From Mactra quadrangularis (Eukaryota; Mollusca; Bivalvia; Venerida; Mactridae): 64,000 nt of DNA. The notes beneath the pieces are model-generated. The model made no database searches, was not told where the DNA came from, and saw only the letters and a program-made list of their open reading frames with translations. Both the position numbers and the translations under genes were made by a program. How positions within the stretch are numbered: position 1 is the first letter of the stretch; every line of letters begins with the position of its first letter. The stretch lies in the NCBI GenBank assembly GCA_025267735.1, contig CM046294.1, positions 37,851,222-37,915,221 of the forward strand. The letters are read 5' to 3'. Positions 43,606 through 57,029 of the stretch are shown piece by piece.

Positions 43606-45624
43606 CTTTTCTCAACTTTCCGCTTTTCACAGCGTGCGAAATTCTCAGCTTCCACTGTTCCAGGATCGGTACTGTCACGTGGTAAACAAATCTTGTTTTT
43701 CGCCAATTACCAGACAAATAATTGAGATACATTAGATAGCACTGTATGAAATAATTATTACTATTACCAGTTCTTACAAGGTCATGTGCAAACAATCTGT
43801 GCAGAGGATTCAAAGTAAACGATTACAAGTCACAGATAAATGTGGGAGTTTTCGGACAAATAAAATTTAATGTGATTTTTGTTTATGTTCTATATGGACA
43901 TTTCTGTTGTTTGGCTGCTGCAAGAATTTGACGAAATACAACAGTTTGTTTACATTCTGAAGGTCACGTGACTGTATACCTTAAATACCAGCAATAGGGA
44001 GATATTTAAATGTAACAACTGCGACTTGTTGTTTACAAGGCGAGAGCATTAATTCGATTTCGTAATTTACTTATGTCTCTTTTTCATACATGTACTAATT
44101 AAAATGTGTAAACCATACGCACATTATCTAGGACTGAACGAAACACTATTACATCTCCCTTTATTTTGAATTAGACTTACAACAGTGTTTCGTTCAGCCC
44201 ACGAATTTTAACGTTGCCATTTACAGAACAGTAAGCAAAACATTAGAAGGTCCATGGAACTATCATTATATCATATACCAAAAGATTACCTCTATTGGTT
44301 ACTTGTAATACAATAGCTCGGAAATAATACTCTCGCTTTGCACAGCAAGCCGAATAAGTTACAGTTAAATAGCTTCAACATTTGTAAACAGAAAAAAGAC
44401 AAACACTCAGAAAGCACACCTTATCGTAGAGCAAAATATGCCCAGGTGCGCTTAAAGACCATGCAAATATAATTTAATAGGTACAAAATACATAAAAAAC
44501 ATTCTGATGTAATAGTCTTATGTATATATGCATAAATAATGTCTGTGATCGTTGGTTTGTTAATTTGTTTCTTGTTGACTCATACAATGACATTTTGTAT
44601 CTGACTTGTTTATGATTAGCTGACAGTAAACGCACCTGAAATGAATATAAAACAAAAGTTATGTACCATTACAATACAAAAATTCAAAGATTCAGTGTTT
44701 AAAGGTAGAATTCCTTTAATGACAATCACAATTAAAAAAGTGATCGACAATAACGTTTTATTTCATAAAGGTAAATGGGAAATTAGTCGGTCAAATGGAA
44801 CGGTAGGTGAGTAATAGTTATACATGTATACTAGGGGTCCAGAAAAGCTCTTGTAGTTGAGCTTACATCTATAAAATTGCCATAATATGTATCAGTATAT
44901 GTATGTATTACATAGTTCCATGTTTTATCAAAAATAGAATAACACGGCCAAAATATCTGAATAGATTTAAGTTTTCACACATTTAATGTACAACCATGAA
45001 TACAATAGGCATCACACATAAAAAATATTAATGTGCTTGATACTTTTTGGGTCATTCCAGCTCAAATCAACCGAAATTTTACCAGTGCAAAAAAATCGTG
45101 AACTCAAAACTTCACGAAAATTGCCTATGTTCGAACACAAAATGGCCCAATTAACAGTTCGATATCATTTTCAAATTAGGTATTAAGTATTTTCACACAT
45201 GTCAAGACGATTAGTATTTCAGAAAAAAACACGTAATATATTACTCTTTCAGAAATTGCATGTCCAAATGCGTGTTAAAGTTCAACTAGTTCTGGGGGAG
45301 GGACATGGGACCCTCCGGTTATTTGAGCTGAAATTGTCCATTTTTAGAGTGTATGTTGCTTATCAACACGCTATAGGGTTATTTACTGTGGCTAATTCAC
45401 CCAACCAACTTTATTTTAACCTTTCACGATGAAACTACAATTGTCTCTATACGGTAGAAAATCGTGATGATTGTCGAATTTTCATGGAATGGTATGACCT
45501 GTCGTGTTTGGTTGCTGGTCAACAATGCAGAAATTTATTCTTTAAGACAGACAAAACAGCAATGAAGAAATGCTTTCAGACAGTTTTTCATAAGTTAAAT
45601 TCCTACACTGTATTTCACTAAATT
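43606..45624. other. Stretch without recognised genes; small hairpin and SINE fragment
   Basis: 44131-44200 is a 70-bp inverted repeat (GGACTGAACGAAACACTATT against AACAGTGTTTCGTTCAGCCC). 44758-44880 resembles a worn family A SINE body (AACGGTAGGTGAGTAATAG, GGGTCCAGAAAAGCTC). No exon can be supported elsewhere. Confidence 0.5.
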
Positions 45625-45738
45625 TATGGTGGCTGGTTTACGCCATGTTGTTTTTTCGTTTCTTCGCAGCGAATATTAGAAAATAAGAAAAAATCGAAAA
45701 AAAACGTAAATACGACATGGCGTAAATCAGTCACCATA
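45625..45738 (+). mobile_element. Small inverted-repeat MITE beside the foldback element
   Basis: GGTGGCTGGTTTACGCCATG pairs with CATGGCGTAAATCAGTCACC across about 65 bp. The flanks ACTAAATT and ACTAAATC may be an 8-bp target duplication with one change. Confidence 0.6.
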
Positions 45739-45763
45739 CTAAATCTCCAACAGTCACCAGTAG

Positions 45764-47957
45764 ATATTATTAAGGTCTGTGAAGTAAGCTATCTATTGTC
45801 TATTCTCTATTCAAAAGTTTATTCGCACTATACACAGCTATGCATTGAGAAATCTATTCATTCAGAAGTCTATTCGCATTTACTGTATACATAGATATAG
45901 GTTAGTTCAAATATCTGTACCAAAATCTATTCACAAAATGCCGAAACGACAGCTGTCTATTCGGATCTCTATTCAAAAGTCTTTTCGCGAATATATAGCT
46001 ATGCATTCAGATTGTTCCTGGGGTTCATTCGTGGGGTGTGAATAGACAGCTGTATATTCGGAAGTCTATTCAGAAGTCTATTCGAAAAAAGTCGGTAATG
46101 CAATCAAAGAGATTAAAAAGTCTTTTTGTGGAATACGTAAAGAGACAAATGTCCATTCAAAAGCCAATTCAGAAGTTTATTCGCACAAACATAGTTATGC
46201 AATCTGAATGTGCAAGATGTCTATTCCCGGAATGCGATGCGACACATGTCCATTCAAAAGTCTATTTGGATCTCTATTCAAAAGTCTTTTCGCAAAAATA
46301 TAGCTATGCATTCAGATTGTTCCTGAGGTTAATACGTGGGTCGTGAATAGACAGCGAATAGACTTCTGAATAGACTTTTGAATGGACAGTCTCTATTCGG
46401 AACTCTATAATAGACTTTTGACTCAATCTGAATGCATAAACATGATTTTGCAAATAGATTTCTGAATAGACATTTGAATGGACAGCTGTCTATGCAAAAA
46501 CTTTATTTATAATAGACTTTCGACACATTATAAATGCATATATATGATTTTGCGAATATACTTTAGAATAGACTTTTGAATGGACAGCCGTCTATTCGAA
46601 ACTCCATAATAGACGTCTTACACATTCAAAAGGCATTTACATGATTTTGCGAATAGACTTCTGAATAGACATTTGAATGGACAGCTGTCTATTCGCTACT
46701 CTTTGAATAGACTTTTGATACATTCTGAATGCATATACATGATTTTGCGAATAGACTTCTAAAAAGACGTTTGTAAAAATTGCTGTCTATTCGCTACTCT
46801 TTGCACAGACTTTTGGCACATCTTTGATGCATACGTATGATTTTGCGAATAGACTTCTGATAAATAATTTTAATATGTCTATTTAACACTTTACAAAAAG
46901 TAACTTCATAAAAAAGACTTCTGCTACATTCTGAATGACTTCTGAATTGGCATATGAATGGATAGCTGTCTTTTCGCAATCCAAGAGTATACTTCTGTCA
47001 CATTCTACATGCATTTACTTGATTTTTTGCGAATAGACTTCTGAATAGACATTTGAAAAGACAGCCATCTATTCGCAATCCTAGAATTTACTTCTGACAC
47101 ATTCTAAATGCATAAACTTGATTTCGCGAATAGACTTTTTGAATAGACATTTGAAAAGAAAGCTGTCTGTTCGCAACTTTATAATAGACTTTAGACACAT
47201 TCTATATATTTATATTTTATTTATTTATTGGAGTTAACGCCGTATCGACACAATTTAGGTCATTTCACGGCGTCCATCGCACCTAACCTAGCTTTCCTGG
47301 ACCATTGTCTATAACCAGTACTCACCTACCCTTCCACAAGGCCGGAAACTTCTCCATATTAACTAATCAATGGAGGAAAATCGACATTATTGTCAAATTT
47401 TCATGGAAGGGTATAACCTCCCCGGGTGGGATTCGAACCCGCACCCCCTCTGGCACGAGTATCCAAATCCCGGCGCGCTACCAACTGCGCTATCGACCCG
47501 GGTTAGGCACATTCTAAATGCATATATATGATTTTGCGAATAGACTTCGGAATAGACTTTTGAATGGACATTTGTCTCTTTACGTATTCCACGAAAAGAC
47601 TTTTAAATCTCTTTGATTGCATTACTGACTTTTTTCGAATAGACTTCTGAATAGACTTCTGAATATACAGCTGTCTATTCATACCCCGATGAATGAACCT
47701 CAGGAACAATCTGAATGCATAGCTATATATTCGTGAAAAGACTTTTGAATATAGATCCGAATAGACAGCTATCTTTTCGGCATTTTGTGAATAGATTTTC
47801 GAACAGATTTTTCAACTTACCTATATTTATGTATACAGTAAATGCGAATAGACTTCTGAATGAATAGATTTCTCAATACATAGCTGTGTATTGTGCGAAT
47901 AAACTTTTAAATAGAGAATAGACAATAGATTGCTAACTTCACAGACCTATATTATTA
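45764..47957 (+). mobile_element. Foldback-like transposable element with tandem-repeat arms and perfect 9-bp target duplication
   Basis: The element 45773-47948 begins AGGTCTGTGAAGTAAGCTAT and ends with its near-reverse (TAACTTCACAGACCT). It is flanked by identical ATATTATTA at 45764-45772 and 47949-47957. The first about 430 bp and the last about 430 bp are inverted copies (for example GACAGCTGTCTATTCGGATC against GATCCGAATAGACAGCTATC). The right arm also holds about eight units of roughly 98 bp (GATTTTGCGAATAGACTTC at 46546, 46643, 46741, 46839 and on). Open frames inside it are repeat-derived, and no transposase is encoded. Long arms made of tandem repeats with 9-bp duplications recall Drosophila FB elements; Mutator-like elements also make 9-bp duplications. 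Confidence 0.85.
47210..47503 (-). repeat. SINE family A, full-length, inserted in the foldback element
   Basis: Tail TTTATTTATTGGAGTTAACG at the left, head CTACCAACTGCGCTATCGAC at the right. CACATTCTA occurs on both sides (47197-47205 and just after 47503), consistent with a target duplication made within a foldback repeat unit. Well preserved, so younger than its host element. Confidence 0.88.
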
Positions 47958-50359
47958 AACTATACAAGAGACAAGTGGCTTCCAGAAAATAAACGTCAAC
48001 AAAATTGTTCCGGCAGGGGATTACTATTGGTGAACATTGTGTATAATTCATTGAATAATAAACTTTACCTCATTTAAATTTTGATATTCTTCCATTGAAT
48101 TATGTAGAATAACTTGGAACACTGTACAACTATATTCTGATGTTAGGCCTATATTACATTTGAACATTCTGCAAAAATAAAACGATTGAACAAAAGTTAA
48201 GTTTTCAAATCAATAAAATTAATAACAGAATAATTAGGGACTTTTGTCAGGTATTTCCCTCCCCCCCTCCCCCGATAAAATATAAAGCAATCTAATTGGT
48301 AAGTAGGTCCTTACACCTGGAATCCTCGGATTATATCATTGAAGATCTATGACAGGATAACAAAATTATTCATCTAATATCTTTCTTGTTAATTAAAATA
48401 TTTACAGAAGTGGTGAAATTAGGATAGTTCTTTACCCTAAAAATACTTTGCTTAATTTTCAAACAATTTAAATGATTTACAAAAATGTTATTTAAGATTA
48501 ATTTTGGCAAACTGACATTGAAAAGTTTGGAAAAAATCCGAGTAATCCAACAAATTGAATCTATCTATTTGAAGAGTATACAAGGGGAAATAACTGACTA
48601 AGTCCCTTAGATTTATAAATGGTTTACCTTTCTAGCCATATCAACTACATTAATGTTTCTCTAGTATAAAATAAGGGACCTGCCTATATTTCGCTGAATT
48701 CTCCGATTTATCATAGTGTCGTGGCTACAGACTATGTTTATTATGTAAAAGTGAATGCAGTTGTTATAAATAATAGACATTTAGTAATGAACCATCACAT
48801 AAACGATGGATAGCTAAACTACACAGTGTATAGATTTCTGAATAATCTACAACCAACTGTTTTACTTGATATAGAGATAGGCAAAATAATGGTCGTACGA
48901 AATATTCCATTACTAAACTCTACATAGGCTATAGCTTATTAGCGTAATTCGCATCGCTAAACCGCAACCACAGCGCAATGATTTCTCGTGCGCTGAGTGT
49001 GTTCACAAAGCATAGCGACATAAAATAGTTCCATTTCATAGGAAAGAAATCTCTGGATTTAAAGACACACTTTCGAAATTAAAATAAAATGTTTAAAAAA
49101 AATAAGATTCTGTTTCGTCGTGACTCGAACGCTCATTGTCAGACTTGTACAATACAAATTTATTTTTAATTTGTTGCTTTGCAATCAGAACTAATGCATT
49201 TATTAATTGCAAAATTAATATAAATACGTTCCAAAATAAAACTTTAACAGCCTAATAATACTGATGTCAACTCGTTGAAAACTGTCTTCGACTCTCGAAA
49301 TACATGATATATCGGTTACGACATTTAATTTAAACTTTAAGTAGATAAATTTTCATACAAATAATTGTACACTAGGACATGTGTACCAGTGTTTTTGGCC
49401 TCATAGAAACAAGCAGTTTCAGTTTAAATGTTTTATTTTATAAATTGAAAATTAAACCTGTGCAGACGGAGTATGCGTGACATTTCGCGTTGGTTGCGCC
49501 ATTTGAAGTCACCTTTGTGACATTTACGTTGTTTCCATGACAGGATCGTAAATCAAAGCGCTGAAGGCACTGAATTTGTTCGGGTTTGAAAAGTGGAACT
49601 CAATTTCCGACTCCAACAAAACATTCGATTTCCACGGTCACACGGTGTCCTAGATCGTATTTCGAACAGTTTTGACCCTCGCACTGCTGCTATAGTTGTA
49701 GATAGACAGTAGGTCTTTATGGCAATGAAAAGGATATTTATTTCTGAGTTGATTAAGCTCGGGCTGACTGAAATCGGCCAAAAATTGACTGATCGATGAG
49801 GCATAGATTACAACCATGTCTGTTTTTCTACAGAAATAAGCTTGAGAGTTACATACCTTTTCTTGTATATAGTATCGGTGTTGTTTATTTTTTGAGAATT
49901 GTTTTGTTATGTTTTGATATGTTTTTTTAATAAGAATTATGTGTTATGAGATGTGTTTAAAGGGTTTTGGGTTGTAGATGGGTCTTGAGCGGGTCCAAAG
50001 AGGGGGGATATCTTGACCTAACCCACGCCGATAGCCTGTGATTTGAATAGATAAATGTTAAAATTTCATTGAAATACTTAATTTGCATATGCAACTTTTA
50101 TTACCTCATTAAAATGGTTTCATAAGAAAGATATACCTAACAAATGTGATACCGATACTCATTCTAAATTTCTGTCATACATGTAGTTCGTAATTAAACT
50201 ATAAGCAAAAATTGGTATTTTGATACAGTGGAAAGTAATTTGCATATTATGCAAAACACTGAATGCTGACAGGGTGTCATCACTCAATTTCTGAACCAGC
50301 TCTGTTTAACATATATAGAAACTTCGTTAATTTTAAAAATTTTAGTCGGACTGCAACAG
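47949..50359. other. Stretch with one MITE and otherwise unassigned sequence
   Basis: A family D MITE lies at 48236-48608. At 49550-49800 the base composition is less AT-rich and a reverse frame of 83 codons is open. One forward frame reads NIRFPRSHGVLDRISNSFDP before a stop. I recognise neither. The remainder is AT-rich and featureless. Confidence 0.4.
48236..48608 (+). mobile_element. MITE family D copy, about 373 bp
   Basis: The ends AGGGACTTTTGTCAGGTATT and ATAACTGACTAAGTCCCTT are inverted. The interior (AATCCTCGGATTATATCATT, AAGATTAATTTTGGCAAACT) matches 10899-11264. It contains a C-rich expansion near 48262. Confidence 0.75.
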
Positions 50360-50677
50360 TTTGTTTGTTTGTTTGTTTTTGTTGGTTTAACGCCGTAGCA
50401 ACACATATAAGGTCATATAACGGCGGTCACTCAACCTACTCATTCCTCCCGGAAAGGCTAAATCTCTGGACTTAGCTATTAACCAACTACTAAGCGCATA
50501 CTTTTGTCGGTGACTGACAACTGCCCTACATAATTTAAAATCATTGGTAAGAAGGAGAATGGCCGTAGAAATAATTTCATGACCAAGCTCCACGAAAGTA
50601 TGCCCCGCACGGAAATCGAACCCACGACCCCTCGATCAGTAGACTTGCGTGCAACCAACTGAGCTAGCCGGGCGGCG
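50360..50677 (-). repeat. SINE family B, full-length reverse copy
   Basis: Tail GTTGGTTTAACGCCGTAGCA at the left, then the body, then B box GAAATCGAACCCACGACCCC and A box CAACTGAGCTAGCCGGGCGG at the right. Good preservation. Confidence 0.85.
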
Positions 50678-51013
50678 ACTGCAACAGAATGCTAGTCAAA
50701 TGGCAGAAACATATTCTACAATTTACAATGCATTTTGCATAAAAATTAAATCATCATTTACTTATGCATCATTTTAATTGTCCTACATGTATTTGTATCT
50801 TATTTTACATCATTAGCGTATCGTAATCATATTTCACCCAAAAATATTGTTGTAAAAATTAAATGACATTTATTTGTTCTGAAAACATGTGTTGCATTAC
50901 GTAAAATATTTAGTTTTCTTATCAAGCTAAAATTTATACCATAAAAATGCCGAAGAATGGCTGGGTGTCATCACTTGGATTCTTACAGGTACTCATTCAC
51001 AGAGTTCAGCTTA

Positions 51014-53966
51014 AATTAGGGGGGGTTGTTAATTTGACTTTTTTATGAGACCCTGTTTAAAACATGCTACATACACTGACATGTAAGGAAAAGCATATCT
51101 TTTTAATTTCTGACCCCATTAACCCCCCTGTACATACCCTCTGAAGGTTGGCCACGCCCATTTTTCACATAAATTACCAGTTTTTTACATTTAATTGCAA
51201 TAAGTTGTATGGTATTGGACTGCAATATGTCAATTTACAGGTTTATTAAGGTGCTGAGTTCAAATATGAAGTCAAAAACAAAATTAATCAAACCAATATG
51301 GCTGAAAATTCAAAATGGCCGCCAAAATAACCATAGTACGAGCATATTCGGGAGTTTATTTATCCTGGACATTTAATATGTTGAATCATGCCTGCAATAT
51401 GTCTAGCTATAGGTTTCTTATGGTGCAGAATTCAAATATGAAGTCAAACAACTTAATTTAAGAAACCACTATGGCGAGAAATTCAAAATGGCTGCCAAAT
51501 TAAACCCATTTTGAGCATATTAGGGTAATTATTTATCCAGGACTTTCAATATGTTGAATCATACATGCAATATGTCTAGAAATAGGTTTCTTAAGGTGAT
51601 GAATTCAAAAAGGAAGTTAATTTAAGAAACCAAAATGGCGAGAAATTCAAAATGGCTGCCAAATTTAAGCTAGTTTTTTTAGCATATTCGGGTAATTACT
51701 TATCCTGGGCATTCAATGTGTTGACTCATGTTAATATTATGTCAATTTATAAGTTTGTAAAGGTAATTAGTTCAAATATGAAGTCAAAACTAATTTAAAC
51801 AACCCAATATGACCAAAAATTCAAAATGGCCACCAAAATAACACATTTTCAATGTATACTGGTAATCAATGGTACATATATATATGTTGAATCATGGTTT
51901 GTTATCACTCTTCATGCAATTGTTTAGATTATTTGTAAAATACATTGTAATAAAGCAAATAATCATATATTACATTTTTATAATCTGTTTTGCAAGAACT
52001 TTTATCTTAATACTTTATGAGGTATGTCAGTTCAACGTAAAAGTCAGACCTGACATTGCTAAAAAAAATCAGATTGATGGCCTACACTTTCAAAGGCTAT
52101 AGCAAAGATCCATTAATTTACGTATTTTCCATAGTCCAATAGTGTAATGTTAAATTATACGTCATCAGGCAACTCATATATATATTTATATAAATATACT
52201 AGTAATCAAATGACTATGGAAAATAGCTGCAAATTTGGTTAAAATATGTAATCTTAAAGGTTTTGTGTTTAAGTTCTTGTAATATTGTTTCTGTAGAAAA
52301 TGTACCAAATGTTTTCTGCTCATCCTCAGTTATTGAGAAACCATTCTATACCTGTTTGTATTTATAAGTTTATTTCTTTATATTTAAATTCTCATTAGTT
52401 ACTAAGTGTATGAAATGTGAGCTAAAAAGGTTTCCTGTCTGTTTTAGCATTCATGATAGATTCAAAGGTTTAATCAATCAACACATTGCATTTTGCTTGG
52501 TTTGGCTGTGATTTTATCAACCACCCCTCATAAAGTAATTGCCTATTTCAATTATTGTTTTCTTTACTTTTCTTTTACTCGGTTGTCACTTAAGCAGTCT
52601 CATTTTCTAATCATGGAATGTCTTGCATTTGTTTCAACCGTGCACAGTTGGCCAAATAATTGAAAACCATCATCTCAGTCATTAGTTTTAATGGCTAGTT
52701 AAAAGAAATGCAAGTAAGTATAAACAAATTAATAGAGATTCATGTATAACCAAAATCGCAAATCAGAATTAAAGGGAATGACACAATTGCTATTGTGATA
52801 TTGGAAAATTGGAGAATACAATTCTTTAAATATCTGAAAGCAATTGTTGGTCCATTTACTTTTTGTGAAGTTTTTGATACATACATAAGCCAAACTTAAT
52901 AAAAATAGAAACAGAGAAAGTAAATGAATTGCATCTAGAAATCTGATAAGCTAAAAAGTCATTATTTACCACGAAATCATTGCTTCATTATATTTTCAGA
53001 ATTTAACAACACAACACAGTCTTGTTAAAAAAAGTTGCAATCTATATTGTAGCTTAGATGCTTGATACATGATAGCATACAGTCATCACCCATGATGATC
53101 ATTTAGTAACTAATATCTATAAAATTTCCTGGGCATTTTAACTCTACTTTGCAACCAAAGTGCCAAGACTTTTTCTATGCACATACTCATCAACATCTTA
53201 ATGAATTAAAGCAATCAAAGACAAATTTTTCAATCAAGACATCGTATGTGCCGCTGGTGAGGTTGGAACGAATGACCTCTCAGACCTTAACCTCTAATCA
53301 TACCTCTAGAGCTCTACCTCAGCTATATAATAAATAAAATATATTTACACACTTATAATTAAAGGTCATAACTTTGGTCTTCTGTTAAGATTTCATTAAC
53401 TTGAGTTAATTTATAAAAATTGCGTAACATGTTTAAAGTGTGCCGTTTATAACTGAAATATGATTTATTTTGGCGGCCATTTTGAATTTTCTGCCATATT
53501 TGTTTGTTAAATTTAATTTTGGAGTTAATATTTGAACTCAGCACCATAAAACACCTTTAGATTGATATATTGCAGGCATGATTCAACATATTCAATGCCC
53601 AGTAAATATAATACCCAAATATGTCCAAAATTTGGGTCATTTTGGCAGCCATTTTGAATTTTCCGCCATATTAAGTTGTTTAAATTAGATTTTAACTTCA
53701 TATTTGAACTCAGCAGCCTAACAAACCTACATATTGATATATTGAAAGCCTATAAGAATTGATTTTTAACAGCTGGATATAAAAAATTGTTATTTTTGTG
53801 AAAAATGGGCGTGTCCGACTTTCAGGGGGTATGTACAGGGGGGTTAAAGGGGTCACACAAAATTTTTTGTTGTGGATTCTATTATCATATTGATGGCACC
53901 ATATTTTAAGCAGGGTCTCACATGGCTATCTTTAAAAAATGAAATTAACAACCCCCCCTACTTAAA
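51014..53966 (+). mobile_element. Second foldback-like element, arms built of about 170-bp tandem repeats
   Basis: The left end TTAGGGGGGGTTGTTAATTT (51018) is inverted at the right (AAATTAACAACCCCCCCTA, 53940-53960). The next segment GGGTCATACA-type block is also inverted (GGCCACGCCCATTTTTCAC at 51150, GTGAAAAATGGGCGTGTCC at 53798). The left arm has four units marked by ATTCAAAATGG at 51308, 51481, 51645 and 51819. The right arm has two inverted units (CCATTTTGAATTTT at 53479 and 53650). The spacer of about 1.6 kb (51870-53440) has no coding frame. Exact ends and a target duplication were not established. Confidence 0.75.
53250..53325 (-). repeat. tRNA-like sequence, possible SINE head
   Basis: The reverse strand reads AGCTGAGGTAGAGCTCTAG (A box) and GGTCATTCGTTCCAACC (B box) about 35 bases apart. 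It lies within the spacer of the 51-54 kb element. No tRNA cloverleaf closes properly. Confidence 0.4.
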
Positions 53967-56640
53967 TATCAACTTTTTCTAAAACAATCAAAATTGTATG
54001 GAAACATTTTTGAATGCGGGAAAGTTGTGTTCTGATAATGACAATTTTAGTGCAAATTGCAAACAACTATGATAGTGTTTCATATCTACCCGATTTGACA
54101 TGGTATAGACGCTTTTAGTGTATTTTTGTGACTTTATTGTATATTTCTTGCAACATATAGGTCAGTTTATCTTAAAATTATACACAATAAATGATAAGAA
54201 TTATTTTTTTGCCATCATTACAGATCTGAATGGTATTTTTGTATTGAAAAAAATAAACCAAAATCTGTGAACTAGCACCTTTAATCAGAACTATTTAAAG
54301 GGACTCAAACGCACGGTTCACCTCATATGCTGTAGCCTGTAGGACTAATGTCAAATGCTCTATTATATAGGTTTCAATAAAAGACGTCGTTTGTGAATGT
54401 GGCTTCCTTTTTATGACATATTTCAGGGGTATTCCGTTTTGCAATAATTGACATTTTAAAATGGCATTATCATGATTCGTAAAAACATAATTCCGGTTTA
54501 CATAAATATTATCAACATTTCTGATTAAGAATACTAATGTGCTTACCAATGGTACTTATACCAGATACCATTTACTTCTAAACTGAACTCATGTTGAACA
54601 AATCTTGTATTTCTTTTCTGTCTTGAGCCATAAACATAAGACACAATCTGTAATATATATAACGAACGAGAAAAACCAAGCAGAAATGCTTCATCGGTCT
54701 TAATTTGAACTTAAAACTTACATGTGAGTACAAACCTAGTTGTATTTATAAATAAATAGCACGTTCACTAGTTAGGATAAAAATTGGAAAAAAATTGAAA
54801 GTCAAATATAACTTTGTTAACGAAGAAAAATCCTGCTTTATGTCATATTCTTATTATGCCACATTTAATATACATGTATATATTTATGATCAAGTGGCTT
54901 CAGTCATGTACAGTCACTTTGCCCCTACCCTCTACAAGCAGGGGTCATAATTAAAAATATCGTACAGCAAAATCATCTGAAGTCAATCTTATGAATTTGT
55001 CGAATAAGCTTTTGTGGTAAAACAATTGGTAGAATAATCAGAATTTATACTATGATAAATTAATCTGTGTATTTTAGTATCAATAGGAATAAATATTGAC
55101 CATATAATAAATATTTTCCGATTTTGGCTTAAGACGGGTTTTTGTCGTAAGATAGATTTATTATGACCCCAGTAGCTAAATATTTGTCTTGTTCTCGTTA
55201 AGAGATTTCTTGTAGATTGTCTTGTCCTGTCTAACTTTCTTGATTCAACCTGAAATAGACAAAACACGAGAAGAGAAACCCGACAGAAATATGTTGTTTA
55301 ATGTAAAAAATATGATTAAAGAAATGCTGAAAAAGAGACAGATTACATTAAACATAAACAAGAATAGTGGAAAACACGGAGCACTGACAAGCATGCAATA
55401 GGGCCAGGGAGGGGCACGGGCAGGGATTTTATACACCATGGGGGTTATGTGGTCCGTTTAGGGCGGTCATTTCCGCTACCATTCCCACCTAACTACCAGG
55501 GCTATAGGAAGTCTCTGATCACCATTATTCCAAGATAGCTGACTTGCACAAACTATGTTTTTACCTAGCTAAGACAAATCGATCAATACCCCAAAACCAA
55601 ACCCTATACCAAAAAACCTCCTTAAAATCATAACCCTAACCATGCAGACAAAAACCAAATTAAGCTTTAATGACCCCCCCCAAGTTTTGTCATATTTAAG
55701 TACTCAGCCACTTGTAATTTCATTGAAATCTAAAAAAAAACTTGTGAAAAAAATCGATTCTAACCATAATGATAATTGACTTAAACACTTTTGTGGTTAT
55801 GTCAAAATCAAACCAGAAGGTAATATACATACTAATAAAAGCTATCGACTTAAGTTGTATCTAAACTGCGGAAGAAAATCATATTTAAACATTGACTAAT
55901 GTGCATAACAGCTACTCATTAACACTTGATATAAGGATTCAGACATAGAGACGGGTGGAGTAAAATGACACTCAAAAACATAAAAGTTTTGCGACAGAAT
56001 CGTTAATTTGAACTTGCTTCTAGACTTTTTATCTTAGGGTCTTATATCAGAATCCTATCTGTTGTTGTCTGTTTCGTCTTTTTTCTCGATTCTCTAATCT
56101 TGCTTCTGATTGGTATATGAATCTGCGGGAAATTCGACGCTATTTTGATGCCAGTCAACAATAATTGCTTAGCACCAATATGCACTTAATATTTCGTCTA
56201 GTTATAATATAAATAAAGATTAGTATTGGACCTCCATGTCGTTAAAAGTCATTTCTATATATTTCTTTCTTGCTCTCTTCCAAATTTCGTCCCTAAATTT
56301 GTTTTAGGCGATAGTCTAGTTTTGAGTTGCTTGACTTCGTGTTTCTAATTATTCGAACCTTGGAAATTGATGGCTTTCTAAGATTTTTTGATAATAATTT
56401 TAACTTATATTCAATAAGGGTGGACTGAATAATTATACAAAATAAATTTACCATTCCATTAACTTACAATCACTAATGTCCACATGCAGTATTTCTTTTG
56501 AGAGGTGAGTTGGTGGAAAATGTTTTCATCCCATTTATGGGCAAGATTTTTATTATCATTGATGTTTTATTTTGTTTAATTGTGAAGGGTTTTTAGAAAG
56601 TAATTTTAGATGAGTCACTTGAATTATGAGTATTTTATGT
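53967..56640. other. AT-rich stretch, nothing recognised
   Basis: Only short open frames without domain features. No repeat family of this window is seen in it apart from simple A/T tracts and a C-run near 55675. Confidence 0.45.
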
Positions 56641-56659
56641 GTATTGTTATACTTGCATA

Positions 56660-57001
56660 TATGTGTTTTCAACCTTCAACCAAAAAGCCTTATCACCCGT
56701 AGCGTGGTCGAAAATCTATAAAACTGTTGTAATACTCAAAAGTCTTTACGGCTGTAAACTGTGGAACAATGTGTCACAGTCTGCCCTAGAACGGTTGGAT
56801 AGAAACAATAGATTCTGTGTTAAACTTATACAACATTTACCCACATACTCTAATGTACATACATCTTTGTGCTCTCTTGGTATCAACTCAATCATTAATG
56901 AAGTAGAACACAAAACTTCAATTCTTTGGTCAATCGTGTCGCTTGTCACATGTATATTTGCCAAAAGCATTATTTATCAAAAGACTAAAGCCCAGTACTA
57001 A
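56660..57001 (+). pseudogene. LINE reverse transcriptase, C-terminal remnant
   Basis: The frame reads ALSPVAWSKIYKTVV, LKSLYGCKLWNN, LERLDRNNRFCVKLIQHLP and then SLGINSIINEVEHKTSILW. This follows the conserved tail of non-LTR retrotransposon reverse transcriptases (pattern LYGxExW, RFCxKxIQGLP, LGxxxIxxxI). The catalytic YADD region and the rest of the element are absent, so it is a 5'-truncated relic. Confidence 0.6.
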
Positions 57002-57029
57002 TGACATTGTCTATCATATCATGTGAAAG

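Noticed and set aside
45845..46346. Two adjacent open frames of 66 and 102 codons with repeated SIQKS motifs
   Set aside because: They lie in the inverted arm of the foldback element and the repetition reflects the DNA repeat unit, not a protein.
49553..49804. Reverse frame of 83 codons and a forward frame containing NIRFPRSHGVLDR
   Set aside because: Neither matches a family I know and neither has supporting splice sites; left unassigned.
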